Assembly (NCBI RefSeq): GCF_000017805.1
Contig: NC_009767.1
Coordinates: forward strand, 5,063,001 to 5,127,000
Direction: 5' to 3'
DNA length: 64,000 bases
Source: Roseiflexus castenholzii DSM 13941
GTDB taxonomy: Bacteria; Chloroflexota; Chloroflexia; Chloroflexales; Roseiflexaceae
Shown here: positions 50,403 to 58,749 of the stretch, one piece after another
Layout of the letters: each line of letters begins with the position of its first letter
Position numbering within the stretch: position 1 is the first letter of the stretch
Made by a program: the position numbers and the translations under genes
The notes under the pieces: generated by a model
The model's database searches: none
Told to the model about the DNA's origin: nothing
Seen by the model: only the letters and a program-made list of their open reading frames with translations

Positions 50403-51011
50403 CTAATACGATGGCGGCTCATCGGTAATCGCGGCAATGCGCCACCCTTCCGGCGTGGGGACGACCACGACATACAATTGGTTTGGACCAGGATTCCAGC
50501 GCGTGGGCAGACCGGGAACCGGCACAGCCTCAACGTTGATGCCATAGATCAGGCGCTCGTCGGCAGCGATCACCGACTCGATGCGCGTGACGCTCAGCGA
50601 CTGGACTGCCAGTGTTGTGCTCTCGAACATCTCGAAGGTCGTGTTCGCCTGCATCGCCGGCGCGAGTAGCGCCCAGGCGTCTGCTGCGCGACGTTCACCG
50701 AATGCAGCGAAATAGGAGCGCACGACCTGCTCTGCGGCGGTCACATTTGCCACCATCGGCGCACCGGTATCGGAGAGCATCCCGACGACAGGTTCGGGGG
50801 TCACGGTTGCGCCGGGCAGTTGAGCGGCTGTCGCCGGTTCGACACGCACGTCACTGCCTTCTGCAACTGCTGTCAGCACGACCGCCGCCGTTGCGTGGGC
50901 TGACGAGAGCGGCGTATCCGTCGGCGAAATGCTGAGAGGGACTGACTGACCGCACCCGATCAGCAAGCCAACGAACAAAGCCGCTGCAATCCAGTTGCGT
51001 CGATACGGCAT
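50403..51011 (-). CDS. Exported lipoprotein of unknown function
   Basis: A 202-residue protein from ATG 51011 (GGAGGC ahead). Signal: MPYRRNWIAAALFVGLLIGC, lipobox LLIGC. After a Thr/Ala-rich linker, a small alpha+beta domain (TAAEQVVRSYFAAFGERRAA, WALLAPAMQANTTFEMFE, YVVVVPTPEGWRIAAITDE) resembles NTF2/DUF4878-like lipoproteins. Role unknown. Confidence 0.75.
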   Translation of the reverse strand: MPYRRNWIAAALFVGLLIGCGQSVPLSISPTDTPLSSAHATAAVVLTAVAEGSDVRVEPATAAQLPGATVTPEPVVGMLSDTGAPMVANVTAAEQVVRSYFAAFGERRAADAWALLAPAMQANTTFEMFESTTLAVQSLSVTRIESVIAADERLIYGINVEAVPVPGLPTRWNPGPNQLYVVVVPTPEGWRIAAITDEPPSY

Positions 51012-51113
51012 ATGCGCCTCCATCACTGGATGGTTTTGTGATGATGGCAGTATACCATGCTCATCCGGTACACGGGTGCAGCGGCTGGCGTCGTCGTTGC
51101 GGTGCAACGGTGC

Positions 51114-51148
51114 TACCTTCCTGCCTCCAACGTGCAACCTTCAACGCC
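51114..51148. repeat. Heptanucleotide array (5 units) overlapping a gene end
   Basis: TACCTTC CTGCCTC CAACGTG CAACCTT CAACGCC in 7-bp register. It runs over the stop codon (51141-51143) of the minus-strand gene. Confidence 0.7.
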
Positions 51149-52010
51149 CATACCGCCACCAGTAGTAGTGTTGTCCGACATTCCCCATCTCGACGCGGAA
51201 GGCAGGCAGGTTTGCCGGGTTGTAGGTCAGCACGCGCCGCTCGAATACCTGGAACAGAATCGGGCGCTCGACGCCGCCAACTTTCACTTTGACCCAGTAC
51301 GCGCCCGTCACCGGCAGTCCAAAGACATAGAGCGGATCGTAGACCTGCGCAACGACATAGCGCCCGTTCTCGTACACCAGACCGCTCTGGTTCATGAAGT
51401 CCAGGAATGCGCGGGCGACGCCGTGATTGTTGGGTCCGAGCACCAGCATTGTCGCCGGGTCATTGGCGTAGTCGTTGAAACCGGTGATGCTGCCATCCGG
51501 GTTGATGAACCCGGTCGCCGGGCGATTCAGATCGTTCGGGTTGACAGCGCCAGGGTTCTGGTAGAAGCGGAGCAGATCGGCGTAGGTTGGGAACTGATCC
51601 GGGTCGCCAATCGCTGTGATGCGGGCTGGCAGGCGCCACTCGAAGAGATTGTACCCTACCTGCATCCGTCCAGTCATCATCTCAATGGGTAGCAACCCAT
51701 TGGTGACGTACCAGGGCGAGAAGGGGTTAACGGTTGGGTCGTTGATCTCCATGCGGCTCTTGTCGAAGTATTGCACCACGCGCATTCCTTCGTAGCCTTC
51801 AACCAGCGGTTCCCGCATCGCCGGGGTATTGGGCGCGGGTCCCCACGTCCACGACCGTCCGCTGATCTGCTCGGCAACGGGGCGATCCTGGCGCTCCCAG
51901 ACACGGCGGAACGCATCATTGCCGAAGGGGAGCGCCGAAGCGGAAGCGGGCATTGCCGCCGTCAGCATTGTGATGATCAGGAGAGGAACGAGGAAAACTA
52001 TGCGTCGCAT
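51141..52010 (-). CDS. Secreted protein of a Chloroflexota-type repeat family
   Basis: A 289-residue exported protein from ATG 52010. Signal peptide MRRIVFLVPLLIITMLTAAM ending ASASA. The mature part has FRRVWERQDRPVAEQISGRS, SWTWGPAPN, VQYFDKSRMEINDPTVNPFS and a C-terminal beta-rich LFQVFERRVLTYNPANLPAF. This recurring W-G and Y-FDK-RMEI pattern is common in exported Chloroflexota proteins of unknown function. The lipoprotein gene follows in the same orientation after ~130 bp. The gap from 52011 to 52251 is non-coding. Confidence 0.72.
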   Translation of the reverse strand: MRRIVFLVPLLIITMLTAAMPASASALPFGNDAFRRVWERQDRPVAEQISGRSWTWGPAPNTPAMREPLVEGYEGMRVVQYFDKSRMEINDPTVNPFSPWYVTNGLLPIEMMTGRMQVGYNLFEWRLPARITAIGDPDQFPTYADLLRFYQNPGAVNPNDLNRPATGFINPDGSITGFNDYANDPATMLVLGPNNHGVARAFLDFMNQSGLVYENGRYVVAQVYDPLYVFGLPVTGAYWVKVKVGGVERPILFQVFERRVLTYNPANLPAFRVEMGNVGQHYYWWRYGR

Positions 52011-52251
52011 CGTAGCGTCCTTTCTGCGCATCATCGCGCCGCGCGCCGGTCGACTCTGTGAGGGGGGAAAAGGAGGGCGTAACGAAGAAGAGAACCGGCG
52101 CCGTTATCCTCAAGCTGGCGTCGAGGAAGATCGCCAGCTGCACCTCTGGAAGGGAAGCACCCATCCGCATCACTAGTATAGCCTGTGTCCCTGTGACAGG
52201 AAGGGAAGAAATCGTTACGCCAGGGGAACAAACAAACCCCGACGCGCGTGT

Positions 52252-53085
52252 TTACACGCCGCTCCACGCAGAGAATCCGCCGTCCACCGGGACGACGACG
52301 CCGTTGACGAAAGCGGCGCCAGGTCCGCAGAGCCAGATCAGCGTGGCGATGAGATCATCCGGAACGCCGAAGCGTCCGGCAGGTGTGTGCGCAATCACGC
52401 TCGCACCACGTGCTGTCGGCGATCCGTCGGGATTGAGTAACAACGACCGGTTCTGCTCGCCGATGAAGAATCCGGGCGCAATTGCGTTGACCCGCAATCC
52501 CGGACCATACCGCCGCGTCAGTTCGACCGCCATCCAGCGTGTGAGGTTGTCCACAGCGGCTTTGGCGGCGCTATAACCGGCGATGCGAGTCAGTGGACGT
52601 TGCGCTGCCATGGAGGAGATGTTGACAATCACGCCCTGCCTGTCGGCTGCGATCATGGCTGCGCCAAAGATGAGCGATGGCAGCAGTGTGCCGATCAGAT
52701 TCAGATCGACGACGGTGCGAAAGGCGTCGGGGTCAAGATCGCGCAGCGCAGCATCGGGAGCAAGCGTTGCGCCCGGCATATTCCCGCCAGCGGCATTCAC
52801 CAGAATATCGACCCGTTCCCAGCGTTCAAGAATTGTGTTACAGGCGTGTTCGATCTGCGTCCGGTCGCGCACATCGGCGCTGAGCGCAAACGCATCGCTG
52901 CCAGCGTCTGCGAGAGCGGCGGCGACTGCGTTTGCCGGTTCGATGCGTCGGGCAAGAATGGCGATCCGCGCGCCAGCGCGTGCCAGTCCCTGCGCCATCG
53001 CAGCGCCAAGGGCGCCGCTGCCGCCGGTGACCACGGCAACCTTCCCTTCCAGACCGAACAATGAACGAAGAAATGGTTCGGACAT
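52252..53085 (-). CDS. Short-chain dehydrogenase, D-mannonate/fructuronate oxidoreductase-like
   Basis: A 277-residue SDR from ATG 53085 behind GGAAGGA. Cofactor motif VTGGSGALGAAMAQGLARAG (~18-37), NAAGGNMPGATLAPDAALRD (~96-115, characteristic of the fructuronate-reductase-like SDR group), NISSMAAQ and YSAAK (catalytic Tyr/Lys), and IAPGFFIGEQNRSLLLNPDG. The NMPGAT and FFIGEQNR segments suggest a sugar-acid substrate such as D-mannonate; this is inference. Confidence 0.82.
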   Translation of the reverse strand: MSEPFLRSLFGLEGKVAVVTGGSGALGAAMAQGLARAGARIAILARRIEPANAVAAALADAGSDAFALSADVRDRTQIEHACNTILERWERVDILVNAAGGNMPGATLAPDAALRDLDPDAFRTVVDLNLIGTLLPSLIFGAAMIAADRQGVIVNISSMAAQRPLTRIAGYSAAKAAVDNLTRWMAVELTRRYGPGLRVNAIAPGFFIGEQNRSLLLNPDGSPTARGASVIAHTPAGRFGVPDDLIATLIWLCGPGAAFVNGVVVPVDGGFSAWSGV

Positions 53086-53129
53086 CACACATCCTTCCAG
53101 CAAGTTGCGGGGCATGGTACCATAGGTGG

Positions 53130-53185
53130 GAGGCAAGAGGTGAGAGGGGGGTGAAGGTTGAAGGTGGGGTGGAGGAAGTTAAGGT
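53130..53185. repeat. Heptanucleotide array (8 units)
   Basis: GAGGCAA GAGGTGA GAGGGGG (53130-53150), GTGAAGG TTGAAGG TGGGGTG, GAGGAAG TTAAGGT continue in strict 7-bp register in the gap between the SDR and GH13 genes. The rest of 53086-53430 shows no supported gene. Confidence 0.75.
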
Positions 53186-53430
53186 CGCAAGTAGTGGCGC
53201 GAAGGAGCGTTGCATTGCCACGTTCCTGGACGCATTGAACAGAGGGCGCGGGAGGGTTGCAGATGCGAAGGCGAGAAGTTGAGGGTAAAGACATACCCGA
53301 CCCTTGATGTCTTTGCCGTCGACCGCGCGTTGCGATGGACTATCGCAAGCGGAACATATCCTGCCCGTGGCAGGTGCGTCGCATGATCTCAAGGGTCCTG
53401 GCGGTGATTTTAATAATGAAGGACATGCCC

Positions 53431-55371
53431 ATGAACTTCATCCGTGACACCCTGAGTCGGCCACGCCCGCCAAGTGTCAGGCGCTCGGTGCAACTGCCGC
53501 GTCGCGTGACGTACTACCCCTCTCCGGTCGACTGGCGCGATGAGGTGATCTATTTTCTCCTCGTTGATCGATTCAGCGATGGTCAGGAAGAGACCCGCCC
53601 GTTGCTCGACCGGCGCTATCTGGCGGCAGCGCGCCCGACACTGCCCAATGGTGAGCCGTGGCGCTGGGACCGCTGGGCAGTGTCGGGCGGTGAACGGTTT
53701 CAAGGCGGAACGCTGCGCGGCGTGGTCTCAAAACTCGGCTACCTGCACCGGCTCGGCGTCACCACTCTGTGGCTCAGCCCGGTCTGCAAGCAACGCGGTC
53801 ACCTGAACACCTACCACGGCTACGCAATCCAGGATTTTCTCGATGTTGATCCGCGGTTTGGCACGCGCCAGGACCTCGTCGATCTCGTCAGCGCCGCGCA
53901 TGAACAGGGAATGCGCGTGCTACTCGACATTGTGTTCCAGCACTCCGGTCCCAACTGGCGCTACCCGCCGGATGTTCCTGGCGGCGCGGAGATGCCGCGC
54001 TACACGACTGGACGTTATCCGTTCGGCAGTTGGTTGGACGCGACCGGCGCGCCGCTCCTGGGCGTTCCCGATGTCGATGATGCTGCCTGGCCCGATGAGA
54101 TGCGCAATGTCGGGTACTACACGCGGGCTGGCGCCGGAGATTTGGGCGCTGGCGATCTCAATGATCCGGCGGCAGAGCACAAGCGCTCCGATTTCTTTAC
54201 GCTGCGCGACATCGATCTCGACGCGCCCGGCGCGCTGACAGACATGGCGCTCTGCTACAAATACTGGATTGCGCTCACCGACTGTGATGGGTTTCGCCTC
54301 GACACGCTCAAACACGTCTCGTTCGAGCAGGCGCGCAACTTCTGTGGCACAATCAAAGAGTTTGCCGCCAACCTGGGCAAGACCAACTTCTTCCTGGTTG
54401 GCGAGGTGGCGGGCGGCGATTTTGCTGCGACGCGCTACCTCGATGCGCTGGAACGCAACTTGAACGCGGCACTCGACATTGGCGAAATGCGGTTGGCGCT
54501 GAGCGACGTGGCGAAAGGTCTGGCGCCAGCACGCGCCTATTTCGACGGATTTGTTCCCGGGCTTGCCATTATGGGGTCACACCGCAACCTCGGCAGTCGG
54601 CACATCTCGATCCTCGACGATCACGATCACGTTTTTGGTGCGAAACTGCGCTTTTCGACCGATGTTATGGCGCAGCATCAGGCTGCGGTTGCGGCGGCGT
54701 TGCAATTGTTCACGCTCGGCATTCCGTGCATCTACTACGGCACAGAACAGGCGCTCGGTGGTCCAGAGCTGTCGGAGCGCCGCTGGCTGCCGGAGTGGGG
54801 GCGTGCCGATCGTTACCTGCGTGAGGCGATGTTTGGTCCGCTGCATCCGCGTGCATCGGAACGCGCTGGACTCGATCCACAGGCGCGTGATGGGTCGTTG
54901 CCGGGGTTTGGTCCGTTCGGCACTGCCGGGAGTCACTGCTTCGATGAGCGGTTCCCGGTCTATGTGCGGATTGCAGCGCTGAGTGCGTTGCGTGCCGCCT
55001 ATCCGGTATTGCGCCATGGGCGCCAGTACCTGCGCCCGATCTCGAATTTCAACCAGCCATTCGCTTTTCCGCCAGCCGGAGAAATCATCGCCTGGTCGCG
55101 CATTCTCGACGACGAAGAAGCGCTGTGCGTCATCAACCCACACGGCGTTGCCGCGCGCGGCGGTGATGTCGTGGTCGACGCGGCGCTGAACCGTCCTGGC
55201 GATATGCTGACCATCATCTTAAACACAGCGCAATCTGCTGATCCGCTGGGGTACGTCGGACCACACCCGGTCGGTCAGCGTCTGCCGGTTCGAGAGCGCA
55301 ACGGCGCGTCGTATGTTGAGATTCGCAACTTGCCGCCAGCCGAAACGCTGGTGTTGACCAATCGACCATAA
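53431..55371 (+). CDS. Glycoside hydrolase family 13 (alpha-amylase-type) enzyme
   Basis: About 646 residues. ATG 53431 has GAAGGA at a proper distance; ATG 53416 and 53425 are alternatives. All four GH13 regions are present: LLDIVFQHSG (region I), FRLDTLKHV with nucleophile Asp291 (II), LVGEVAGG with acid/base Glu325 (III), and LDDHDHVFG with His398-Asp399 (IV). The N-terminal VIYFLLVDRFSDGQE and NTYHGYAIQDFLDVDPRFGT are standard. Region I lacks the usual NH pair (QH). A C-terminal beta domain ends the chain. No signal peptide is obvious, so it is probably cytoplasmic, acting on glucans or oligosaccharides. Confidence 0.9.
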   Translation: MNFIRDTLSRPRPPSVRRSVQLPRRVTYYPSPVDWRDEVIYFLLVDRFSDGQEETRPLLDRRYLAAARPTLPNGEPWRWDRWAVSGGERFQGGTLRGVVSKLGYLHRLGVTTLWLSPVCKQRGHLNTYHGYAIQDFLDVDPRFGTRQDLVDLVSAAHEQGMRVLLDIVFQHSGPNWRYPPDVPGGAEMPRYTTGRYPFGSWLDATGAPLLGVPDVDDAAWPDEMRNVGYYTRAGAGDLGAGDLNDPAAEHKRSDFFTLRDIDLDAPGALTDMALCYKYWIALTDCDGFRLDTLKHVSFEQARNFCGTIKEFAANLGKTNFFLVGEVAGGDFAATRYLDALERNLNAALDIGEMRLALSDVAKGLAPARAYFDGFVPGLAIMGSHRNLGSRHISILDDHDHVFGAKLRFSTDVMAQHQAAVAAALQLFTLGIPCIYYGTEQALGGPELSERRWLPEWGRADRYLREAMFGPLHPRASERAGLDPQARDGSLPGFGPFGTAGSHCFDERFPVYVRIAALSALRAAYPVLRHGRQYLRPISNFNQPFAFPPAGEIIAWSRILDDEEALCVINPHGVAARGGDVVVDAALNRPGDMLTIILNTAQSADPLGYVGPHPVGQRLPVRERNGASYVEIRNLPPAETLVLTNRP

Positions 55372-55396
55372 CCATCTGAACGCATGTTGGTTCGGT

Positions 55397-55503
55397 GTCA
55401 TTGCGAGCGCAGCGAAGCAATCTCCTCATCTGAGATACTCTGCCTGGCAGAGGGTCTCAGCGGGGTGTCATTGCAAGCGCAGCGAAGCAATCTCCTCATC
55501 CCA
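55397..55503. repeat. Two copies of a GTCATTGCGAGCGCAGCGAA repeat with hairpin between
   Basis: GTGTCATTGCGAGCGCAGCG AAGCAATCTCCTCATC occurs at ~55397 and again at ~55466 (CAAGC variant). Between them CTGAGATACTCTGCC / GGCAGAGGGTCTCAG forms a stem. Confidence 0.75.
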
Positions 55504-55571
55504 CCGATCTTGCCCTGGTGTTGATGCGCCTGGCAATGACAGCGAGGGTTCTGAGCAAGAGAGGCGCGAAC

Positions 55572-55958
55572 GTGCACTTATACTGCCCGCTCTGTTTTGC
55601 CGAGATCGGTGAGGATCAGCAGGATGCCCCGTGTCCCGTGTGTGGTGCAACGCCTGATGCATGGCGGCGACGCGACTACACCGACCGCCTTATCTATGCG
55701 CTGCGGCATCCGAACCCCGAAGTGCGCATGGGTGCTATCATCTCGCTGGGCAACCGCCGTGAGCCGCGAGCGGCAGTTCCGCTTGCTGAATGCGCACTGG
55801 CGCACCCGGTTGATGTGGTTCAGGCTCTCGCCATTGTAGAGGCGATCCGTAACCTTCAGGCATCACCGGAGCGCGATGAGGCGCTGAACCTGCTCGCCAG
55901 CCACCCGGCGCGCGTCGTGCGTCGGGCAGTGGCGGGGAAAGGCGAGAGGCAAGGGTAA
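55572..55958 (+). CDS. Zinc-ribbon HEAT-repeat protein
   Basis: A 128-residue protein from GTG 55572 with AGAGG ahead. Starts with LYCPLCFAEIGEDQQDAPCP VCG, a four-Cys zinc ribbon (~3-24), followed by HEAT-like helical repeats (LIYALRHPNPEVRMGAIISL, REPRAAVPLAECALAHPVDV, ALNLLASHPARVVRRAVAG). Such proteins are scaffolds; partner unknown. Confidence 0.75.
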   Translation: MHLYCPLCFAEIGEDQQDAPCPVCGATPDAWRRRDYTDRLIYALRHPNPEVRMGAIISLGNRREPRAAVPLAECALAHPVDVVQALAIVEAIRNLQASPERDEALNLLASHPARVVRRAVAGKGERQG

Positions 55959-55989
55959 GGCACCCACCGGGCACATCGATAGGGATTGC

Positions 55990-56096
55990 GCGCGATGGTT
56001 GCCGGACTTGCTCGATACCAGATTCATATCGATGCACTTCTGCCGGTTATGCACCCAACCCGCCAATTCCGCCAACAGCGCATTGCAGTGTCGCAC
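55990..56096 (-). pseudogene. Short Cas10/Csx11 N-terminal fragment
   Basis: The codons after 56096 read MRHCNALLAELAGWVHNRQK then CIDMNLVSSKSG, closely parallel to LVEVACWVHDWQKCIDM in the fragment at 57609-57893. This is the HD-type N-terminus of a Cas10-like (Csx11) protein, cut off after ~35 codons. It directly follows the nucleotidyltransferase gene. Confidence 0.5.
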
Positions 56097-56109
56097 AAGG
56101 CGATTGCGT

Positions 56110-56874
56110 TCATTCGCAGCCCTCCGTAGTTAATCGCTGTACCAGACGCTGTGCAATCGCCAGGGCCTCCTCCGCCAGCGTCAGCGCCTCGCGCTCCTGA
56201 GCCTCATCGAACAAATCCCAGGGGGTAAGGTTCTGTTCTTCGGCGCCGTCATCGGTCTTTATGTGTACCTCCATTCCCAGGATATCGGCAATCGTCGCCA
56301 GGCGCTCGATATCCTGACGCGCTTCCGCGATGAAGCCGCCGGCCAGTTTGAGACGATACACTGCGCTCTGATTCATTCGCTCGCTTTCCTCTCGAGCCTG
56401 TTGCCAGCCGAGGCGCCATCCGTAACCCGGAAATGTACGCCATTCCCAGACGAGATCACGGTCCCGCCGGATACGATAGAGACCCAGCCTGTCGAGCATA
56501 CTGCGCAGGGCGGCAAGGCATCGCGTGACCGCCCCATCACGATCGTAGAGCATGACGCCATCGATGGCGATGTCCAGATAGAGCGACGCCAGATGCGCAG
56601 TGAATTCGGATGGCGTTCTGGCTATGATCGCTGCCCGACCACGCCATTCCGCCGGCAAACAGGCAGTCAGGCATTCATGGCGCGCAAGCGGCGATGCCGG
56701 CAGATGCTCCGCAATCAGCAGTAGATCCCAATCGCTGTCGGGAAAGGCGTCGCCGCGGGCGCGCGAGCCAAACAGCGCCAGCGCGACCAGGCTATCGCCC
56801 AACGCCTGAGCAATGCATCAACAACAGGTTGGATTTCGCTGATGGTTGCGTCCGCTGCTGATAAGCCGGTCACG
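56110..56874 (-). pseudogene. Nucleotidyltransferase-domain protein with a frameshift near its N-terminus
   Basis: The main frame (56802 to 56110) has ALFGSRARGDAFPDSDWDLL, the GSxxxGxxxxxSDxD signature of MNT-type nucleotidyltransferases, then a helical C-terminal half ending in DLFDEAQEREALTLAEEALA. The frame has only a TTG at 56802. The frame one base away carries the missing start: VTGLSAADATISEIQPVVDA LLR (from GTG ~56874), so a 1-bp indel near 56806 broke it. Restarting at TTG might still give a shortened protein. Members act as antitoxin or toxin with HEPN proteins. It is inserted in a decayed cas operon. Confidence 0.65.
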
Positions 56875-56879
56875 ACATT

Positions 56880-57080
56880 CCCCCTGACAACCGATAACGC
56901 CGCCGGCAGTTTGAAGGCGTGGCGCGCACCGTCGCCAAAATGGTCAATGGCGAGCAGCGCGCCCCAGACATTGCGCCCGGTGAGGTAGTGTCGCGTCATT
57001 TGCAGGTTGCTCACCCTGCGCCAGCCGACATGGAGCGGCGCGCGAAGGCGGAAGATAACCTCGTATGCCTGCCAACTCAT
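56880..57080 (-). pseudogene. Truncated RAMP-superfamily Cas protein
   Basis: From ATG 57080: MSWQAYEVIFRLRAPLHVGW, RVSNLQMTRHYLTGRNVWGA. A beta-strand with P-L-H-V-G-W followed by L-T-G-R-N-V-W-G-A is the start of RAMP (Cas7/Cas5-like) proteins of type III systems. After ~45 codons the sequence runs into the nucleotidyltransferase gene; the rest of the RAMP gene is missing. Confidence 0.65.
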
Positions 57081-57180
57081 TGCCGTATTTCCCGGAGTTT
57101 TTGACGCAAAAGCGCAAAGAATCGCAATTAATCTATCGCTGCTGCTTATTGTCTTCGCGTCTGCTTTTTTGTGAAAACCT

Positions 57181-57579
57181 TCAAGACTCGCTCGCATCGC
57201 GCGCCTTCGCGCCGTAACGGGCGTAGATCAGCGTCTGCTCCAGCACTTCTTTCGCCAGCAACAGGCGCTCAAGATCGTGAGTGACGTTCTCACTTATGTG
57301 TCTTAATACAACATCTGGTGTCAGGCTTGACGGCTTGTTCCTTCTCGGGTTTTGTAACACGTTCAGCATCTCTTCAACCACGATCTTGCCGATGTCTTTT
57401 TCTTTCGCCAGGAGGTAGAGAAAACAGGCGTACACGCCATTCTCTTGCAACACGCCGAGCGCTTTGGTAACGGCGGTATCAACATCTCTGGCGCTGGCTT
57501 TTGCTGAGGCGCGCTTGATGATCTCCTGAGCGCGATTTGCCGCCAGATAGTCCAGATTAGTCGCCCCTTGACTCGCCAT
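57181..57579 (-). CDS. cmr5: Cmr5-like small subunit of type III-B CRISPR effector
   Basis: A 132-residue all-helical protein from ATG 57579 (MASQGATNLDYLAANRAQEI). ALGVLQENGVYACFLYLLAK and VLEQTLIYARYGAKA match the Cmr5/small-subunit pattern. It lies between the Cas10 fragment and the truncated RAMP gene, as expected in a cmr operon. It appears intact, but its partners are broken. Confidence 0.7.
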   Translation of the reverse strand: MASQGATNLDYLAANRAQEIIKRASAKASARDVDTAVTKALGVLQENGVYACFLYLLAKEKDIGKIVVEEMLNVLQNPRRNKPSSLTPDVVLRHISENVTHDLERLLLAKEVLEQTLIYARYGAKARDASES

Positions 57580-57608
57580 TTTCACCTCACCGGGCAACTA
57601 AAGCGTTC

Positions 57609-57893
57609 TCAACTGATCCGTGAGAATCCATCCCGATCCGTCTCCATGCTCGCACAAAGATTGAACATCAGATTTTGGAGACAGAAAGCGAAATCTCCTG
57701 GCTTTAGGCTACTATCCTTTTGTCGCCATTGTTGTATCTTCTTTTGATCTGCCTTCGAACCTTTCCCCCAATCCGACGCTGGCTTCATATCGATACACTT
57801 CTGCCAGTCATGCACCCAACATGCGACTTCCACCAGCAGCAGTTCATTGCAGTGTTGCGCGAGAATATCGAGTTGGTACATGATTGCCCTCAA
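57609..57893 (-). pseudogene. Truncated Cas10 (Csx11/Cmr2-like) N-terminus
   Basis: A 94-codon frame: MRAIMYQLDILAQHCNELLL then VEVACWVHDWQKCIDMKPAS. The HDWQKC is a variant of the HDxxK motif at the N-terminus of Cas10/Csx11 proteins, which normally are ~900 residues. No palm domains or GGDD motif follow. The frame ends at 57609, after which cmr5 begins. It overlaps the HEPN gene stop by 4 bp, suggesting this is a fragment created by insertion or deletion. Confidence 0.6.
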
Positions 57894-58273
57894 GATGTCA
57901 CGATATTCGTCACAATGTCCAGAACCTTACGTGCGATATCGAGCGCTTCCTCTGCATCATGCTGATCTGGCAGCGTCTGCGACGTGAGCGGAGAAAATCC
58001 CGGGTAACGAGTGACGGTGTAGAAGCGATCCAGCAGGTATATCTCGCTTGCCATTGCTGACAATGGCACGGCGCTGACTAGAGCGAGGAGATCGGTCAAT
58101 TTATGAATGCGCGGCGGAGTTTGTCCTTGATGAACAATCAGCGCCTTGAGCGACTTTTCGACACACTGTTGAGAATGGAAGCACACCTGGTTGAATATGC
58201 CCTCTCGCATCGCAAGATCGGCTATCTGCGCGTCTTGTCGTGCAAAAGCGAGCCACTGCTCAGGATCGCTCAT
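57890..58273 (-). CDS. HEPN-domain protein paired with nucleotidyltransferase
   Basis: A 127-residue protein. FHSQQCVEKSLKALIVHQGQ, then PRIHKLTDLLALV and YLLDRFYTVTRYPGFSP are the HEPN landmarks. The RxxxxH RNase motif is not clearly present (RFYTVTRYPG instead), as in HEPN proteins of the non-catalytic or NT-modified type. It overlaps the upstream nucleotidyltransferase by 14 bp. Together they form a MntA/HEPN-type module. Confidence 0.85.
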   Translation of the reverse strand: MSDPEQWLAFARQDAQIADLAMREGIFNQVCFHSQQCVEKSLKALIVHQGQTPPRIHKLTDLLALVSAVPLSAMASEIYLLDRFYTVTRYPGFSPLTSQTLPDQHDAEEALDIARKVLDIVTNIVTS

Positions 58274-58613
58274 AGATCACTCTCCCTTTGGAGGCAATTT
58301 CTTCACGAACCATCATGTTTGTTTGTCTCAGCGTCGCAAACTCGTCGGGTGTATACACGATGACATCAATCCCGACTCTGGGTTGTAATAACAAAAGCAC
58401 CTCACGGATACGGTCCAGGTATCGTTTATCTGTCTGTTTGATGATCACAAGATCAATATCCGACCACTCGTGCGTTTCGCCCTCCGCCAGCGAGCCAAAC
58501 AGAATAATCCGCTCAGGCTGATACTGTTCGCGCAGAATCTGCACGAATCGCGCCAGTTCCGCTTCCAGCAGGGCGCGACGGTCGAGCGACGGGGTAACAG
58601 CAGTTGTGCTCAT
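58260..58613 (-). CDS. MNT-type minimal nucleotidyltransferase (antitoxin-like)
   Basis: A 117-residue protein starting MSTTAVTPSLDRRALLEAEL. The signature IILFGSLAEGETHEWSDIDL gives the GSx10DxD triad, and IDVIVYTPDEFATLRQ supplies the third acidic residue. MNT proteins AMPylate HEPN partners. It overlaps the HEPN gene by 14 bp and probably forms a toxin-antitoxin pair with it. Confidence 0.88.
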   Translation of the reverse strand: MSTTAVTPSLDRRALLEAELARFVQILREQYQPERIILFGSLAEGETHEWSDIDLVIIKQTDKRYLDRIREVLLLLQPRVGIDVIVYTPDEFATLRQTNMMVREEIASKGRVIYERS

Positions 58614-58614
58614 T

Positions 58615-58730
58615 CACGGCTCTCCGTAGTTAATCGCTGCACAAAGCGCTGTGCAATCCTCAGAGCCTCTTTCGCCAGCGTCAGCGCCTCGCGCGCCTGA
58701 GCCTCGTCGAACAAATCCCAGGGTTTTCCA
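58615..58730 (-). pseudogene. Orphan 3' fragment of a nucleotidyltransferase gene
   Basis: The minus-strand codons DLFDEAQAREALTLAKEALR then IAQRFVQRLTTE repeat the last ~37 residues of the gene at 56110-56802 at roughly 85% identity in DNA (AATCGCTG, CTGTGCAATC, CAAATCCCAGGG shared). No body of the gene precedes it. Confidence 0.7.
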
Positions 58731-58749
58731 CATTGTAACTCATCGCGCG

